Source of the DNA: Rhodopseudomonas sp.
Lineage (GTDB): Bacteria > Pseudomonadota > Alphaproteobacteria > Rhizobiales > Xanthobacteraceae
NCBI RefSeq assembly: GCF_013377015.1
Contig: NZ_JACABA010000009.1
Span: 1-50,671 of the forward strand
Reading direction: 5' to 3'
DNA length: 50,671 nt
A model generated the notes under the pieces. It was not told the origin of the DNA, did not search any database, and saw nothing but the letters and a program-made list of their open reading frames with translations. This document shows positions 25,376 through 33,154 of this stretch, in pieces; position 1 is the first letter of the stretch; each line of letters opens with the position of its first letter. Both the position numbers and the translations under genes were made by a program.

Positions 25376-25987
25376 TGCGAGCCCGGGGCACGCCCGTCCC
25401 CGCCTCCGCATTCCTGATCGACAAGACTCATGACGTCTCCTGAAGCTGCCTCAGGGTGCACAGGCAGCGCTTAATGGAGTCTCTCCGGGACCGGTAAATG
25501 TACGGTGTGGTGTTGAAACCGTGAACAACGGGCGGACTTGTTGTCCGATCCGGAACAACTGATCCGGCTGGCGTATTTCGGCCGCGTGGTGTTTTTCGAC
25601 AACGCCGCCCGACAATGTCCACGGGTACGTTCGCCGATTGTTAACTGCATCGAGTTTGGGGGCACACAGCGTCATGGACAGATCGATGCCGCCGCCGTGG
25701 CCAGAAAGCGACGATCCGGTTGGGATGGGGCTGGGCGGGTCCCGGCGATGCAGGCGTCCGGGCAGCGGCATGTTCTCTGGGGATGTCGCGGCGGCAAGCC
25801 GCCGAGGCGGCATCGGCGCCGGCGCGCTCGTGGAAATGAATCTGCCAACGGGCATCATTTGGGATCGCGATTTCCGGAATTCATTGCTAATTCAGCGTCC
25901 AGCCAGGCGCCGGCGTTGCTGTCGCGCCGTTATTTTTCCGAGGCCCGGCCGATCCGTGGGGCCGTTCCTCCGCAACACTGGAAACCG
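25376..25987. other. Gene-poor spacer before queD
   Basis: About 610 bases without a convincing gene. It holds a GC-rich repeat-like segment near 25376-25410 and a short hairpin around 25533-25547 (CGGAC-TTGTT-GTCCG). The open frames here have no ribosome site and a composition unlike proteins. I found no clear preQ1 or other riboswitch. Confidence 0.45.
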
Positions 25988-26347
25988 ATGAAGATTACGC
26001 AAGCGTTCAGGTTCGAAGCCGCCCACCGTCTGCCCCACGTGCCGGAATCGCATCGCTGCCACCGTATGCACGGGCATTCCTATCGCGTCGAACTGCAGCT
26101 GCGTGGAGCCGTCGATCCGAGGACCGGGTTCGTGCTTGATTTCTTCGATATCGAAGCTGCGTTCGGGCCGTTGTTGGCCCGTCTCGATCACTACTGTCTG
26201 AACGATGTGGACGGTCTGGACAATCCGACCGCGGAAAATATCGCGATCTGGATCTGGGACAGGGTCAAGCCGACGCTTCCCGAACTTTCAAATGTTCGGG
26301 TCTTCGAGACGCCCGATTGCTGGGCCGACTATGACGGTCAATCCTAA
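25988..26347 (+). CDS. queD: 6-carboxytetrahydropterin synthase QueD
   Basis: The 119-residue protein is a complete QueD/PTPS-like enzyme. The zinc ligands are H13 (FEAAHRL), H28 and H30 (RMHGHSY), and the catalytic Cys is C24 (HRCHRMHGH). It converts 7,8-dihydroneopterin triphosphate to 6-carboxytetrahydropterin in queuosine and preQ0 synthesis. The length matches the family (about 120). The long in-frame extension to 25538 has no family similarity and was rejected. No other queuosine gene is next to it. Confidence 0.88.
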   Translation: MKITQAFRFEAAHRLPHVPESHRCHRMHGHSYRVELQLRGAVDPRTGFVLDFFDIEAAFGPLLARLDHYCLNDVDGLDNPTAENIAIWIWDRVKPTLPELSNVRVFETPDCWADYDGQS

Positions 26348-26452
26348 GCGAACATCGCCGCCCGGGCGACGAGGGCAGCATCCATTCGAGCGGTGCAGCA
26401 TTTCGACCGCCGGCAAATCCCGCTCACGCGCGGCCAAGCCAACGGCGCGCAA

Positions 26453-27043
26453 TTAGCTCTGCGGAGCAGCCGTCTTCAGGCGCTGTTCCTCGGTTTCCTT
26501 CTCCCAGCGCAGAATCGTGTTGTGGAGATTCTGGAATTTGCTAGTGATCTCGCCGTCGAACATCGGGTCCTTGCGGTCGTCAATCCGCGAGTTGATCCTG
26601 GACCAGTCGTCGGCCGTCAAGGTCTCCAGAGCTGCCGGGAACAACAGCTGTTCCTCCTTGGCCATGTGCCGGCGCTGATGCTCGATGAAGTCCTTCGCGG
26701 CCTCGTGAAACGTCTGCCGCGGCAGTTCCTGATCCGCCAGCACGTCCTCGACCACCTGGGCAAATTTGTTTAACCGCTCGCCTTCGATCTCATGTTCGGC
26801 TTCGACGTCGCCGACCGCTCCTGCCACCGCGGGATTGCGCTCCTTGAGGATCTGATAGACCACGTCCTCTTTCGGATGATGGCAGTTTTCCGGATACTCT
26901 TTGAAGTATTGGATGATCGCCTGGAAGATCTCGTAATCCGGCCGCTCGCGGCGATCGAACACGCTGAGTTCCTGCTCAAGGACGTCGATCAGTCTGGCGA
27001 TGTTGCGATGTTCGTCTTGCAGCATTTCGATAATTCTGGACAT
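26453..27043 (-). CDS. Hemerythrin-like (HHE) di-iron protein
   Basis: The 196-residue protein is a four-helix hemerythrin-type domain. Likely iron ligands are H12 (DEHRN), H55/H56 with E59 (NCHHPKED), H84 (EAEHEIE), and H122, H126 and E130 (EHQRRHMAKEE). HHE proteins bind oxygen or nitric oxide or repair iron clusters. A FixK/FNR box sits 84 bases before the start, which fits a role under low oxygen or nitrosative conditions. It follows copA on the same strand but has its own box, so it is probably a separate unit. Confidence 0.87.
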   Translation of the reverse strand: MSRIIEMLQDEHRNIARLIDVLEQELSVFDRRERPDYEIFQAIIQYFKEYPENCHHPKEDVVYQILKERNPAVAGAVGDVEAEHEIEGERLNKFAQVVEDVLADQELPRQTFHEAAKDFIEHQRRHMAKEEQLLFPAALETLTADDWSRINSRIDDRKDPMFDGEITSKFQNLHNTILRWEKETEEQRLKTAAPQS

Positions 27044-27126
27044 CGACCGACCTCATCTGCGCGCCCCGATTTGGCAAGGCGGCGGCTAAATTGCCGGAAA
27101 CGATAGTGCCAAACCGGCCTTGATCC

Positions 27127-27140
27127 TTGAGTTAAATCAA
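27127..27140. promoter_or_regulatory. FixK/FNR box upstream of the hemerythrin gene
   Basis: TTGAG-TTAA-ATCAA, a 14-mer with one departure from TTGAT-N4-ATCAA. Its centre is 90 bases before the gene start, leaving room for a promoter with the box at about -41.5. Confidence 0.7.
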
Positions 27141-27175
27141 ACCTGTGGGAGCGGTCGCAATCGCTTGAAATCGGA

Positions 27176-29890
27176 TCAAAGCGCGGTTCCACGCAGCCGC
27201 AAAGCGTTCCCGATCACGCTGACGGAAGAGAGCGACATCGCGGCCGCGGCGATGATCGGCGACAGCAGCAGGCCGAAGCTAGGATACAGCACGCCTGCCG
27301 CGATCGGGATTCCGGCCGCGTTGTAGATGAACGCGAAGAACAGGTTCTGCCGGATGTTGCGCATGGTGGCCTGCGACAGCAGTCGGGCACGCACGATGCC
27401 GCCGAGGTCGCCCTTCAGCAAGGTGATCCCGGCGCTTTCCATCGCCACGTCGGTACCGGTTCCCATCGCGATGCCGACGTCCGCCGCGGCCAATGCGGGC
27501 GCGTCGTTGACGCCATCGCCGGCCATCGCGACGATCCGTCCGGCCTGCCGCAATTTGGCGACCACGGCGCTCTTCTGGTCGGGCAGCACTTCGGCCTCGA
27601 CCTCGGCGATCCCGAGCTGTCGGGCGACGGCATTCGCCGTGGTGCGATTGTCGCCGGTCAGCATGATGACCTTGATGCCCTCCGCGGCCAGCGCCTTCAG
27701 CGCCTCCGGCGTCGAAGCCTTGACTGGATCGGCGATCGCGAACAGGCCGGCGAGTTGTCCATCGATTGCCAGACTGACAACGGTGGCGCCGTCGCCGCGC
27801 AATCGCTCAGCCTGTTCGGTCAGCGCCCGTGTGTCGATGCCGAGCGAGGCGAGGTAGCCGGCATTGCCGATCACGACGGCGCGGCCGCCGACCTTGCCGG
27901 TAGCGCCCTTGCCGGTCGGCGACGCGAAGTCGTCGACCGTGCCCAACGCGACGTTTCGTTCGTGGGCGGCGTGGACGATGGCGTCTGCGAGCGGATGCTC
28001 GCTTGCGCGCTCGACGCTGGCGGCGAGACGCAGAATGTCGGCGTCCTGAAATCCGCTGGCGGCGATGATGGCGACCAGCTTCGGCTTGCCTTCGGTCAGC
28101 GTGCCGGTCTTGTCGATCACCAGGGTATCGATCCGCTCCATCCGCTCCAGCGATTCGGCATTCCGGATCAGCACGCCGGCCTGCGCGCCGCGGCCGACGC
28201 CGACCATGATCGACATCGGCGTGGCGAGGCCGAGCGCGCAGGGGCAGGCGATGATCATGACGCTGACGGCGGCGACTAACGCGAAGCTCAGCCGCGGTTC
28301 CGGCCCGAACATGGCCCAGGCGCCGAACGCGATACAGGCGGCCAGGATCACGGCCGGGACGAACCAGCCGGCGACGCGATCGGCGACGCGCTGGATCGGC
28401 GCCCGCGACCGCTGCGCCTGCGCCACCATCTGTACGATCCGGGCCAGCACGGTGTCGCGGCCGACCTGGTCGGCGCGCATCACGAAGCCGCCGGACTGAT
28501 TCAGCGTGCCCGCGACCACCTTGCCGCCGGCTTCGCGGGTCACCGGCATCGATTCCCCGGTCACCAGTGATTCATCGAGCGAGGAGCGGCCTTCGAGGAT
28601 GACGCCGTCGACCGGGACCTTTTCACCCGGACGCACCCGTAACTTGTCGCCGACCTTGAGGCTGTCGATCGCGACCTCGTGGTCAGCGCCGCTCGCGTCG
28701 ATCCGGCGGGCGGTTTTAGGCGCAAGCTGCAGCAGCGCCTTGATCGCCCCGGACGTTGCTTCGCGGGCGCGCAGCTCCAGCACCTGGCCAAGCAGCACCA
28801 GCACCGTGATCACCGCGGCGGCTTCGAAATACACCGGGACCGCGCCGCCATGACTGCGGAACGCGGGCGGAAACAGCTGCGGTGCCAGGGTGGCGACCAA
28901 GCTGTAGACGTAGGCGACGCCGGTGCCCATGGCGACCAGCGTGAACATGTTGAGGTTGCGCGTCAGCAGCGATTGATAGCCGCGCATGAAGAACGGCCAG
29001 CCGGCCCATAATACCGCCGGCGTCGCGAAACCGAGCTGAATCCAGCCGGATAGCGTCGGATCGATCAGGCCGTGGCCGCCGACAAGGTGGCCACCCATCT
29101 CCAGCACCACCGCGGGCAGCGCCAACACCAGGCCGATCCAGAATCGTCGGGTCATGTCGGCGAGTTCGGCATTGGGCGGCGCATCCAGCGACACCATCTC
29201 CGGCTCCAGCGCCATGCCGCAGATCGGGCAGCTGCCCGGGCCGACTTGACGGATCTGCGGATCCATCGGGCAGGTGTAGATGGTGCCGGCGGGCACGTCG
29301 GCGGCCGGCTTGGCCTGGGTCTTGTCGAGGTAGGATTTTGGATCGGCAGCGAATTTGGTTTGGCAGCCGGCGCGACAGAAATGATAAGTCTGGCCCTCGA
29401 AGTCGAACCGATACTGGCTGGTCGCCGGATCGACGGTCATGCCGCAGACTGGGTCGATCGCCTTTGCGGCATGGTCGTCGTGGTGATGCCCCGCATGGCC
29501 ATGGTCACCGCCGCAGCACGCCGATTTGGTCGGAAGCTCGGTCAGTTGGTGCAGCTCGGGACCGGGCTTGGCCTTGCCGAGATAGGCGTCGGGGTCGGCG
29601 GCGAATTTGGTTCGGCAACCGTCGCAGCAGAAATGATAGGTGCGACCGGCGTGTTCGAAGCGATGCTGGCTGGTCGCCGGATCGACGCTCATGCCGCAGA
29701 CCGGATCGACCGCCTTGGCGGCCTGCGGCGGTGCCGAATCGTGTTCATGATGCTCGGCGTTGCCCTGGTTGCCGCCGCAGCAGGACGATTGGGTCGACGA
29801 GGCGACCGCGGCAGCGTCCGCGCCGGACGAGCAGCCGCAGCCGGACGTCTTCGCTGCGCCAAGGCCCATTGCGTTTTCGGAGTCAGTCAT
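27176..29890 (-). CDS. copA: Copper-type P1B ATPase with two N-terminal YHS domains
   Basis: The 904-residue protein has a Cys/His-rich start, YHS domain 1 (about 60-105), a His/Asp-rich linker (125-141), YHS domain 2 (about 143-189), a heavy-metal-binding HMBD motif (204-229, YTCPMDP...CPICGM) and a full P1B core: TGES (444-447), transmembrane CPC (549-551) and phosphorylation site DKTGT (593-597). There is no classical GMTCxxC HMA domain. It should export Cu(I) from the cytoplasm. It is divergent from csoR with a shared regulatory region. The start at 29890 was chosen; 82 upstream in-frame codons overlap csoR. Confidence 0.9.
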   Translation of the reverse strand: MTDSENAMGLGAAKTSGCGCSSGADAAAVASSTQSSCCGGNQGNAEHHEHDSAPPQAAKAVDPVCGMSVDPATSQHRFEHAGRTYHFCCDGCRTKFAADPDAYLGKAKPGPELHQLTELPTKSACCGGDHGHAGHHHDDHAAKAIDPVCGMTVDPATSQYRFDFEGQTYHFCRAGCQTKFAADPKSYLDKTQAKPAADVPAGTIYTCPMDPQIRQVGPGSCPICGMALEPEMVSLDAPPNAELADMTRRFWIGLVLALPAVVLEMGGHLVGGHGLIDPTLSGWIQLGFATPAVLWAGWPFFMRGYQSLLTRNLNMFTLVAMGTGVAYVYSLVATLAPQLFPPAFRSHGGAVPVYFEAAAVITVLVLLGQVLELRAREATSGAIKALLQLAPKTARRIDASGADHEVAIDSLKVGDKLRVRPGEKVPVDGVILEGRSSLDESLVTGESMPVTREAGGKVVAGTLNQSGGFVMRADQVGRDTVLARIVQMVAQAQRSRAPIQRVADRVAGWFVPAVILAACIAFGAWAMFGPEPRLSFALVAAVSVMIIACPCALGLATPMSIMVGVGRGAQAGVLIRNAESLERMERIDTLVIDKTGTLTEGKPKLVAIIAASGFQDADILRLAASVERASEHPLADAIVHAAHERNVALGTVDDFASPTGKGATGKVGGRAVVIGNAGYLASLGIDTRALTEQAERLRGDGATVVSLAIDGQLAGLFAIADPVKASTPEALKALAAEGIKVIMLTGDNRTTANAVARQLGIAEVEAEVLPDQKSAVVAKLRQAGRIVAMAGDGVNDAPALAAADVGIAMGTGTDVAMESAGITLLKGDLGGIVRARLLSQATMRNIRQNLFFAFIYNAAGIPIAAGVLYPSFGLLLSPIIAAAAMSLSSVSVIGNALRLRGTAL

Positions 29891-29906
29891 GACGTCACCC
29901 GTCCTC

Positions 29907-29958
29907 TTGCAACCCATACCGTGTAGGGGTATATAGACCAGATGCAAAATGACATCAA
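29907..29958. promoter_or_regulatory. Back-to-back copA/csoR promoters sharing one -10 element
   Basis: Plus strand: TTGCAA (29907-29912), 17 bases, TATATA (29930-29935), which places the csoR start of transcription at or within a base of its ATG (29942). Minus strand: TTGATG (complement of 29953-29958), 17 bases, the same self-complementary TATATA, directed at copA. Both fit sigma-70 spacing. The sharing is seen in sequence; activity is inference. Confidence 0.5.
29916..29932. promoter_or_regulatory. Probable CsoR operator
   Basis: The inverted repeat ATACC-N7-GGTAT with a G-rich centre (TAGGGG) resembles known CsoR/DUF156 operators. It lies in the spacer of the csoR promoter and touches the shared -10, so bound apo-CsoR would block both genes until Cu(I) binds. 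Confidence 0.65.
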
Positions 29959-30217
29959 GGCTTCGTGTCAAAAACGCCTCGGCCGGATCGAAGGGCAGGT
30001 GCGCGGTATCTCCAAGATGATGGAGGAGGGCCGCTATTGCATCGACATCGTCACGCAGATTTCCGCGGTCCGGGCGGCGCTGCGGCGGGTCGAGGAAGAG
30101 GTGCTGAAGGATCACGTCTCGCATTGCGTCGAGCACGCGATCTCAAGCGGCAACAAGGCCGATCAGCGCCAGAAGATCGCGGAGTTGATGGCGGTGATCG
30201 GCCGCTCGGACCGGTAA
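29942..30217 (+). CDS. csoR: CsoR-family copper-sensing repressor
   Basis: The 91-residue all-helical protein has the CsoR ligand set C33 (RYCIDIVTQ), H58 and C62 (DHVSHC), at the same spacing as C36-H61-C65 of M. tuberculosis CsoR. It should form a tetramer that releases DNA on binding Cu(I). It is divergent from copA, which supports the copper assignment over nickel (RcnR) or formaldehyde (FrmR). No ribosome site precedes the ATG, and the predicted transcription start coincides with it, so the message may be leaderless. Confidence 0.88.
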   Translation: MQNDIKASCQKRLGRIEGQVRGISKMMEEGRYCIDIVTQISAVRAALRRVEEEVLKDHVSHCVEHAISSGNKADQRQKIAELMAVIGRSDR

Positions 30218-30266
30218 ACTGTGAGCGTCGCCGTCGTTGATGTCGGCAAATGGCCAAGCGCCGCAA

Positions 30267-30839
30267 CTAGATGCGATTAGTGATCCTGGCTGGCGGTCCG
30301 AGCAGGGTCCGCTTGAAGGATTTGATCCCTGCGGCGAATCTGGACCAGTTGCAGGACAGTGTATCCGCGCGACAGCCAACCTGCTTCGGTTGCGCCCGCG
30401 GCTTGTGCGGTCGCGCCTGCTTCTGCTCGAGAGCGACGTTGGCTTCGGTTTGGACCTGCTGCTGCTTGGCCGCGAACGCCGCGGCGATGATGCTCTTCTT
30501 CCGCTGGTCGAGAAAGGCGGTGTAGTGCTCGTCCATCCGCCTGAGTTCTTCGGCGGATGGATTCGGGCCCGCGATGTCGAAATGTCGGTTCTGCATAAAA
30601 TCGAAATAGGTGTAGCCGCCGCCGGGCTTGCGCCGTCCGGCGAATTTCGCGTCGCATTGCGCCAGCAGCGGCGACCTGGCTTCCTTGGAGGTCGCGGTCT
30701 TCTCGGCGGTTTCGACGCAGTCCTCGAAATCGACCGGCGCTCGGCTGCTCCACCATTGCGCATGCGACCGCGTCGGCATCATCACGACGCACAGGACGAT
30801 CGCCAGCGGCAATAGAACGAGTTTGCGAAAATCAGCCAC
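30267..30839 (-). CDS. Secreted protein of unknown function
   Basis: The 190-residue protein starts at a GTG and has a signal peptide (about 1-27, ending SHA before QWWSS). The mature part has four cysteines (about 41, 62, 155 and 162), a helical Gln/Ala/Lys-rich segment (about 115-145) and a basic C-terminus. I do not recognise a named family, though similar proteins occur in Bradyrhizobiaceae. It converges with csoR. A GGAAAG sequence just before the GTG may serve as a ribosome site. Confidence 0.65.
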   Translation of the reverse strand: MADFRKLVLLPLAIVLCVVMMPTRSHAQWWSSRAPVDFEDCVETAEKTATSKEARSPLLAQCDAKFAGRRKPGGGYTYFDFMQNRHFDIAGPNPSAEELRRMDEHYTAFLDQRKKSIIAAAFAAKQQQVQTEANVALEQKQARPHKPRAQPKQVGCRADTLSCNWSRFAAGIKSFKRTLLGPPARITNRI

Positions 30840-30972
30840 AATCTTTCCACGACAATGACAATTGAGGTGGTGAGTGTGACCAAAATTTCGCTGTTGTCAC
30901 CCCTGTTCTGTCACGATCCACCGTCCACTGCGGCAACGCTGCAACACCGTCACAATACCGCCAACAGGGCGC

Positions 30973-31827
30973 TCAGCGATTGACGTGAAATTCGACGTTG
31001 ATCTGTCCGCTGCCGCTCGACGGAAAATAATCGCACAACTGTTCCGCTTCGCCATCGAAACTGTCCCAACCGAGCGCGGCGAACAGCATGATCGTATCGG
31101 CCATGCCGGCTTCGCCATTGCACTTGACCGCGTAGTCGGGGAGCATCGCGATGAATTCGCGGTAACGCCGCTCTTGCCAAAGCTGCAACACTCGCAGATC
31201 GACCTGCCGGTTGAACTCGCTGGCGATCGACGTCCACGCGTCGGGCCCGAGATTCTTGTTCGGCCACAATCGGTGCGACAGCGAACCGCTGGCGATGATC
31301 GCGACGTTCTTGCCGGATTTCTCGATCGCGCGACGGGTTGCCTCGCCCAAGGTGCGGCTTTCCTCGAGCGAGGTGAATAGCGGCGAGGCGATCGATACCA
31401 CCTTCGCCCAGCCATCGGGGTTGAGATAATGCATCGGCACGATGGTGCCGTATTCCAGGCCGAGGGTCGGCACCTGGTGCGCCAGCACCTTGAGACTGGC
31501 CTTGTCGGCCTCGGCGGCGATCGCCTCCGCCAGCGCGGTGTCGCCCGGCAGATCGTAGCGCAGATCCTGGATCATATGCGGCGCCTCCGGGCTGGTAAAC
31601 GAGCCGCGGTGCCGCGCATTGGCGTTGATGTGATAGCCGAAATTAGACAGCCAGTGGGTGTCGAACACGACAAAGGTGGACACCTCGCGAACTCGGGCGC
31701 GCCGCCCGAGTTCGCGCAACGACTGCACCGCCGCCGCCCGCGCGTCCCTGAGCGGACTGGCATTGGTCTCCGACAGCATCAGCGACGGCACATGCGTTAC
31801 CTTGGCGGCGAGTACCAGCTGGCCCAC
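30973..31827 (-). CDS. Class III (LigB-type) extradiol ring-cleavage dioxygenase
   Basis: The 284-residue protein resembles 3,4-dihydroxyphenylacetate 2,3-dioxygenases of the LigB superfamily. Recognisable parts are the N-terminal AAKVTHVPSLML with a metal-ligand His, VVFDTHWLSN and the end INVEFHVN. It should open catechol-type rings using Fe(II). I chose the GTG at 31827, which has a GGGAGA ribosome site; upstream in-frame codons overlap the next gene. It lies 38 bases after the VOC gene, forming a two-gene operon with it. Confidence 0.82.
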   Translation of the reverse strand: MGQLVLAAKVTHVPSLMLSETNASPLRDARAAAVQSLRELGRRARVREVSTFVVFDTHWLSNFGYHINANARHRGSFTSPEAPHMIQDLRYDLPGDTALAEAIAAEADKASLKVLAHQVPTLGLEYGTIVPMHYLNPDGWAKVVSIASPLFTSLEESRTLGEATRRAIEKSGKNVAIIASGSLSHRLWPNKNLGPDAWTSIASEFNRQVDLRVLQLWQERRYREFIAMLPDYAVKCNGEAGMADTIMLFAALGWDSFDGEAEQLCDYFPSSGSGQINVEFHVNR

Positions 31828-31865
31828 GCGTGCATCTCCCTCGCGCTTGTCTGCGGCCGGATCGC

Positions 31866-32408
31866 TCACTCGGCCTCGGCAAACTCTTTCTGATGCAGCC
31901 ATGCCGTGTGACGCGGCGGCTTCTTGGTCTGCGACCATTCGTCGACCATCTCGTGGGCGACGTTTTTCATTCGCGCGAGTTGCTCAGGCGTCGCGGTCCA
32001 GGCTGCGACCTCAAGGCGATGACCGCTCGGATCCCAGAAGTAGATGGATTTGAAGATGGTGTGATCGGTCGGCCCCGTGACCTCGAGGCCATTAGCCTCT
32101 GCTCGTGTCTTCGCCGCGAGCAGGGCGTCGATGTCCTTGACCTGGAAAGCGATGTGCTGGGTCCAGTCCGGCGTGTTGGGGTCTCGTCCCATCGGCGGCG
32201 AGTTAGGCAATTCGAAGAAGGCCAAGATATTGCCGGCGCCGGCGTCAAGAAAGATATGCATGTAGGGATCGGGCGCCTTGGTCGACGGCACCTTGTCTTC
32301 GGCGATCGCGCCGAGCAGTTCCATCCCCATCACCCGACCGTAAAACGCGACGGTCTCTTTGGCGTCCTTGCAGCGATAAGCGACGTGATGGATCTGCTGA
32401 ATCTGCAT
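31866..32408 (-). CDS. VOC/glyoxalase-fold metalloprotein
   Basis: The 180-residue protein is a vicinal oxygen chelate fold with two beta-alpha-beta-beta-beta modules. Possible metal ligands are H8 (IHHVAYRC), H85 (TQHIAFQV) and E133 (GHRLEVAAW). It begins the operon that continues with a class III ring-cleavage dioxygenase, so it may be a partner enzyme in aromatic breakdown or a second, type I dioxygenase; the sequence does not decide. An AGGAAA ribosome site precedes the ATG. Upstream lie a perfect palindrome and a FixK-type box. Confidence 0.8.
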   Translation of the reverse strand: MQIQQIHHVAYRCKDAKETVAFYGRVMGMELLGAIAEDKVPSTKAPDPYMHIFLDAGAGNILAFFELPNSPPMGRDPNTPDWTQHIAFQVKDIDALLAAKTRAEANGLEVTGPTDHTIFKSIYFWDPSGHRLEVAAWTATPEQLARMKNVAHEMVDEWSQTKKPPRHTAWLHQKEFAEAE

Positions 32409-32435
32409 GTCGTTTCCTCCCGGATCTTCTACCCT

Positions 32436-32459
32436 GTTTGATCCGCCATAGGATCAAAC
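32436..32459. promoter_or_regulatory. Palindromic operator candidate before the dioxygenase operon
   Basis: Nine-base perfect arms GTTTGATCC (32436-32444) and GGATCAAAC (32451-32459) with a six-base spacer, 28 bases before the VOC gene start. Position and symmetry suggest a repressor site (MarR- or GntR-like); the regulator is not in the window. Confidence 0.55.
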
Positions 32460-32474
32460 GCCGGGATCGGGAAC

Positions 32475-32488
32475 TTGACATGGATCAA
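32475..32488. promoter_or_regulatory. FixK/FNR-type box before the dioxygenase operon
   Basis: TTGAC-ATGG-ATCAA, fitting TTG(A/C)-N6-(T/G)CAA. It lies 16 bases upstream of the palindrome and 67 bases from the VOC gene start, compatible with activation. Confidence 0.6.
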
Positions 32489-32594
32489 CGAATAGCGCCG
32501 CGGGCCCGGCATCGGCCGGACGCCCGGATGCGGCTATGAGGCGAGTGGCCGCGCAGAAGCGGTGATCTGGCTGGCGCAGTCCCTGGTAGACCAG

Positions 32595-32894
32595 TCAGAC
32601 GCAGTGCTCGGCGGACACCGAATGCGCTTCGTCGATATGATCGAGCTCGGTCAACTTCGAGGTCGACTTGCCTCTGCATGACCATGAGATCAGCGCTTCG
32701 TCGCCGGTGATCGACAGGATGATGCCGGTGACGCTGCCATGCGCTGTCACCTCGTCGCCGACGGAAAACGTCTCGTCGGCGAGGGCGGCTTCCAGCGCAG
32801 CCCGAAAACAAACATCGTCGCCGCCGCCGCTGGCGCGGAACGCCCCCGTGGCCTTGGCCACCATCTCGTCGGTCACTCGCAGTTTATTGGTCAT
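32595..32894 (-). CDS. Small protein of unknown function, low-oxygen promoter
   Basis: The 99-residue protein has an N-terminal helical part (about 1-40, EMVAKATGAFRASGGGDDVCFRAALEAAL) and a C-terminal part that reads like a small beta-barrel (about 43-80, VGDEVTAHGSVTGIILSITGDEALISW), as in proteins that bind short ligands or nucleic acid. No membrane helix or signal peptide. I do not recognise it. A perfect FixK/FNR box lies 182 bases upstream. Confidence 0.6.
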   Translation of the reverse strand: MTNKLRVTDEMVAKATGAFRASGGGDDVCFRAALEAALADETFSVGDEVTAHGSVTGIILSITGDEALISWSCRGKSTSKLTELDHIDEAHSVSAEHCV

Positions 32895-33075
32895 GTTTCA
32901 CCTCAATGGATCTGGGTCCCGACAGCAATAGGCGTCGTTACTTAACGAAGTACCACCGCACAACGTTTGCCGAACCCTACGATCCTCAGACGGTAATGAA
33001 CTACTTAAAAGGCGGCCGCTTGCCCCTCAAATTTTACCGTTGATTGTAGGTATCACAATCCAGTCGCCAGCCGGA

Positions 33076-33089
33076 TTGATATGCATCAA
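33076..33089. promoter_or_regulatory. FixK/FNR box
   Basis: TTGAT-ATGC-ATCAA matches the consensus in both half-sites. It lies between the end of hemN and the start of the small gene at 32595-32894, so the latter is its target; the leader would be about 150 bases. Confidence 0.7.
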
Positions 33090-33154
33090 AATTTGCGACG
33101 CTGGCGGGTGACAGGGACGCCGCGCGCGGCGTCCTAGCGTGAACGGATCGAATC

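Noticed and set aside
25538-25987. N-terminal extension of queD to 269 residues
   Set aside because: QueD proteins are about 120 residues; the extension is Arg/Pro-rich, has no ribosome site and no conserved feature.
25976-25987. preQ1 riboswitch before queD
   Set aside because: No short pseudoknot-type aptamer with an A-rich tail could be recognised in the leader.
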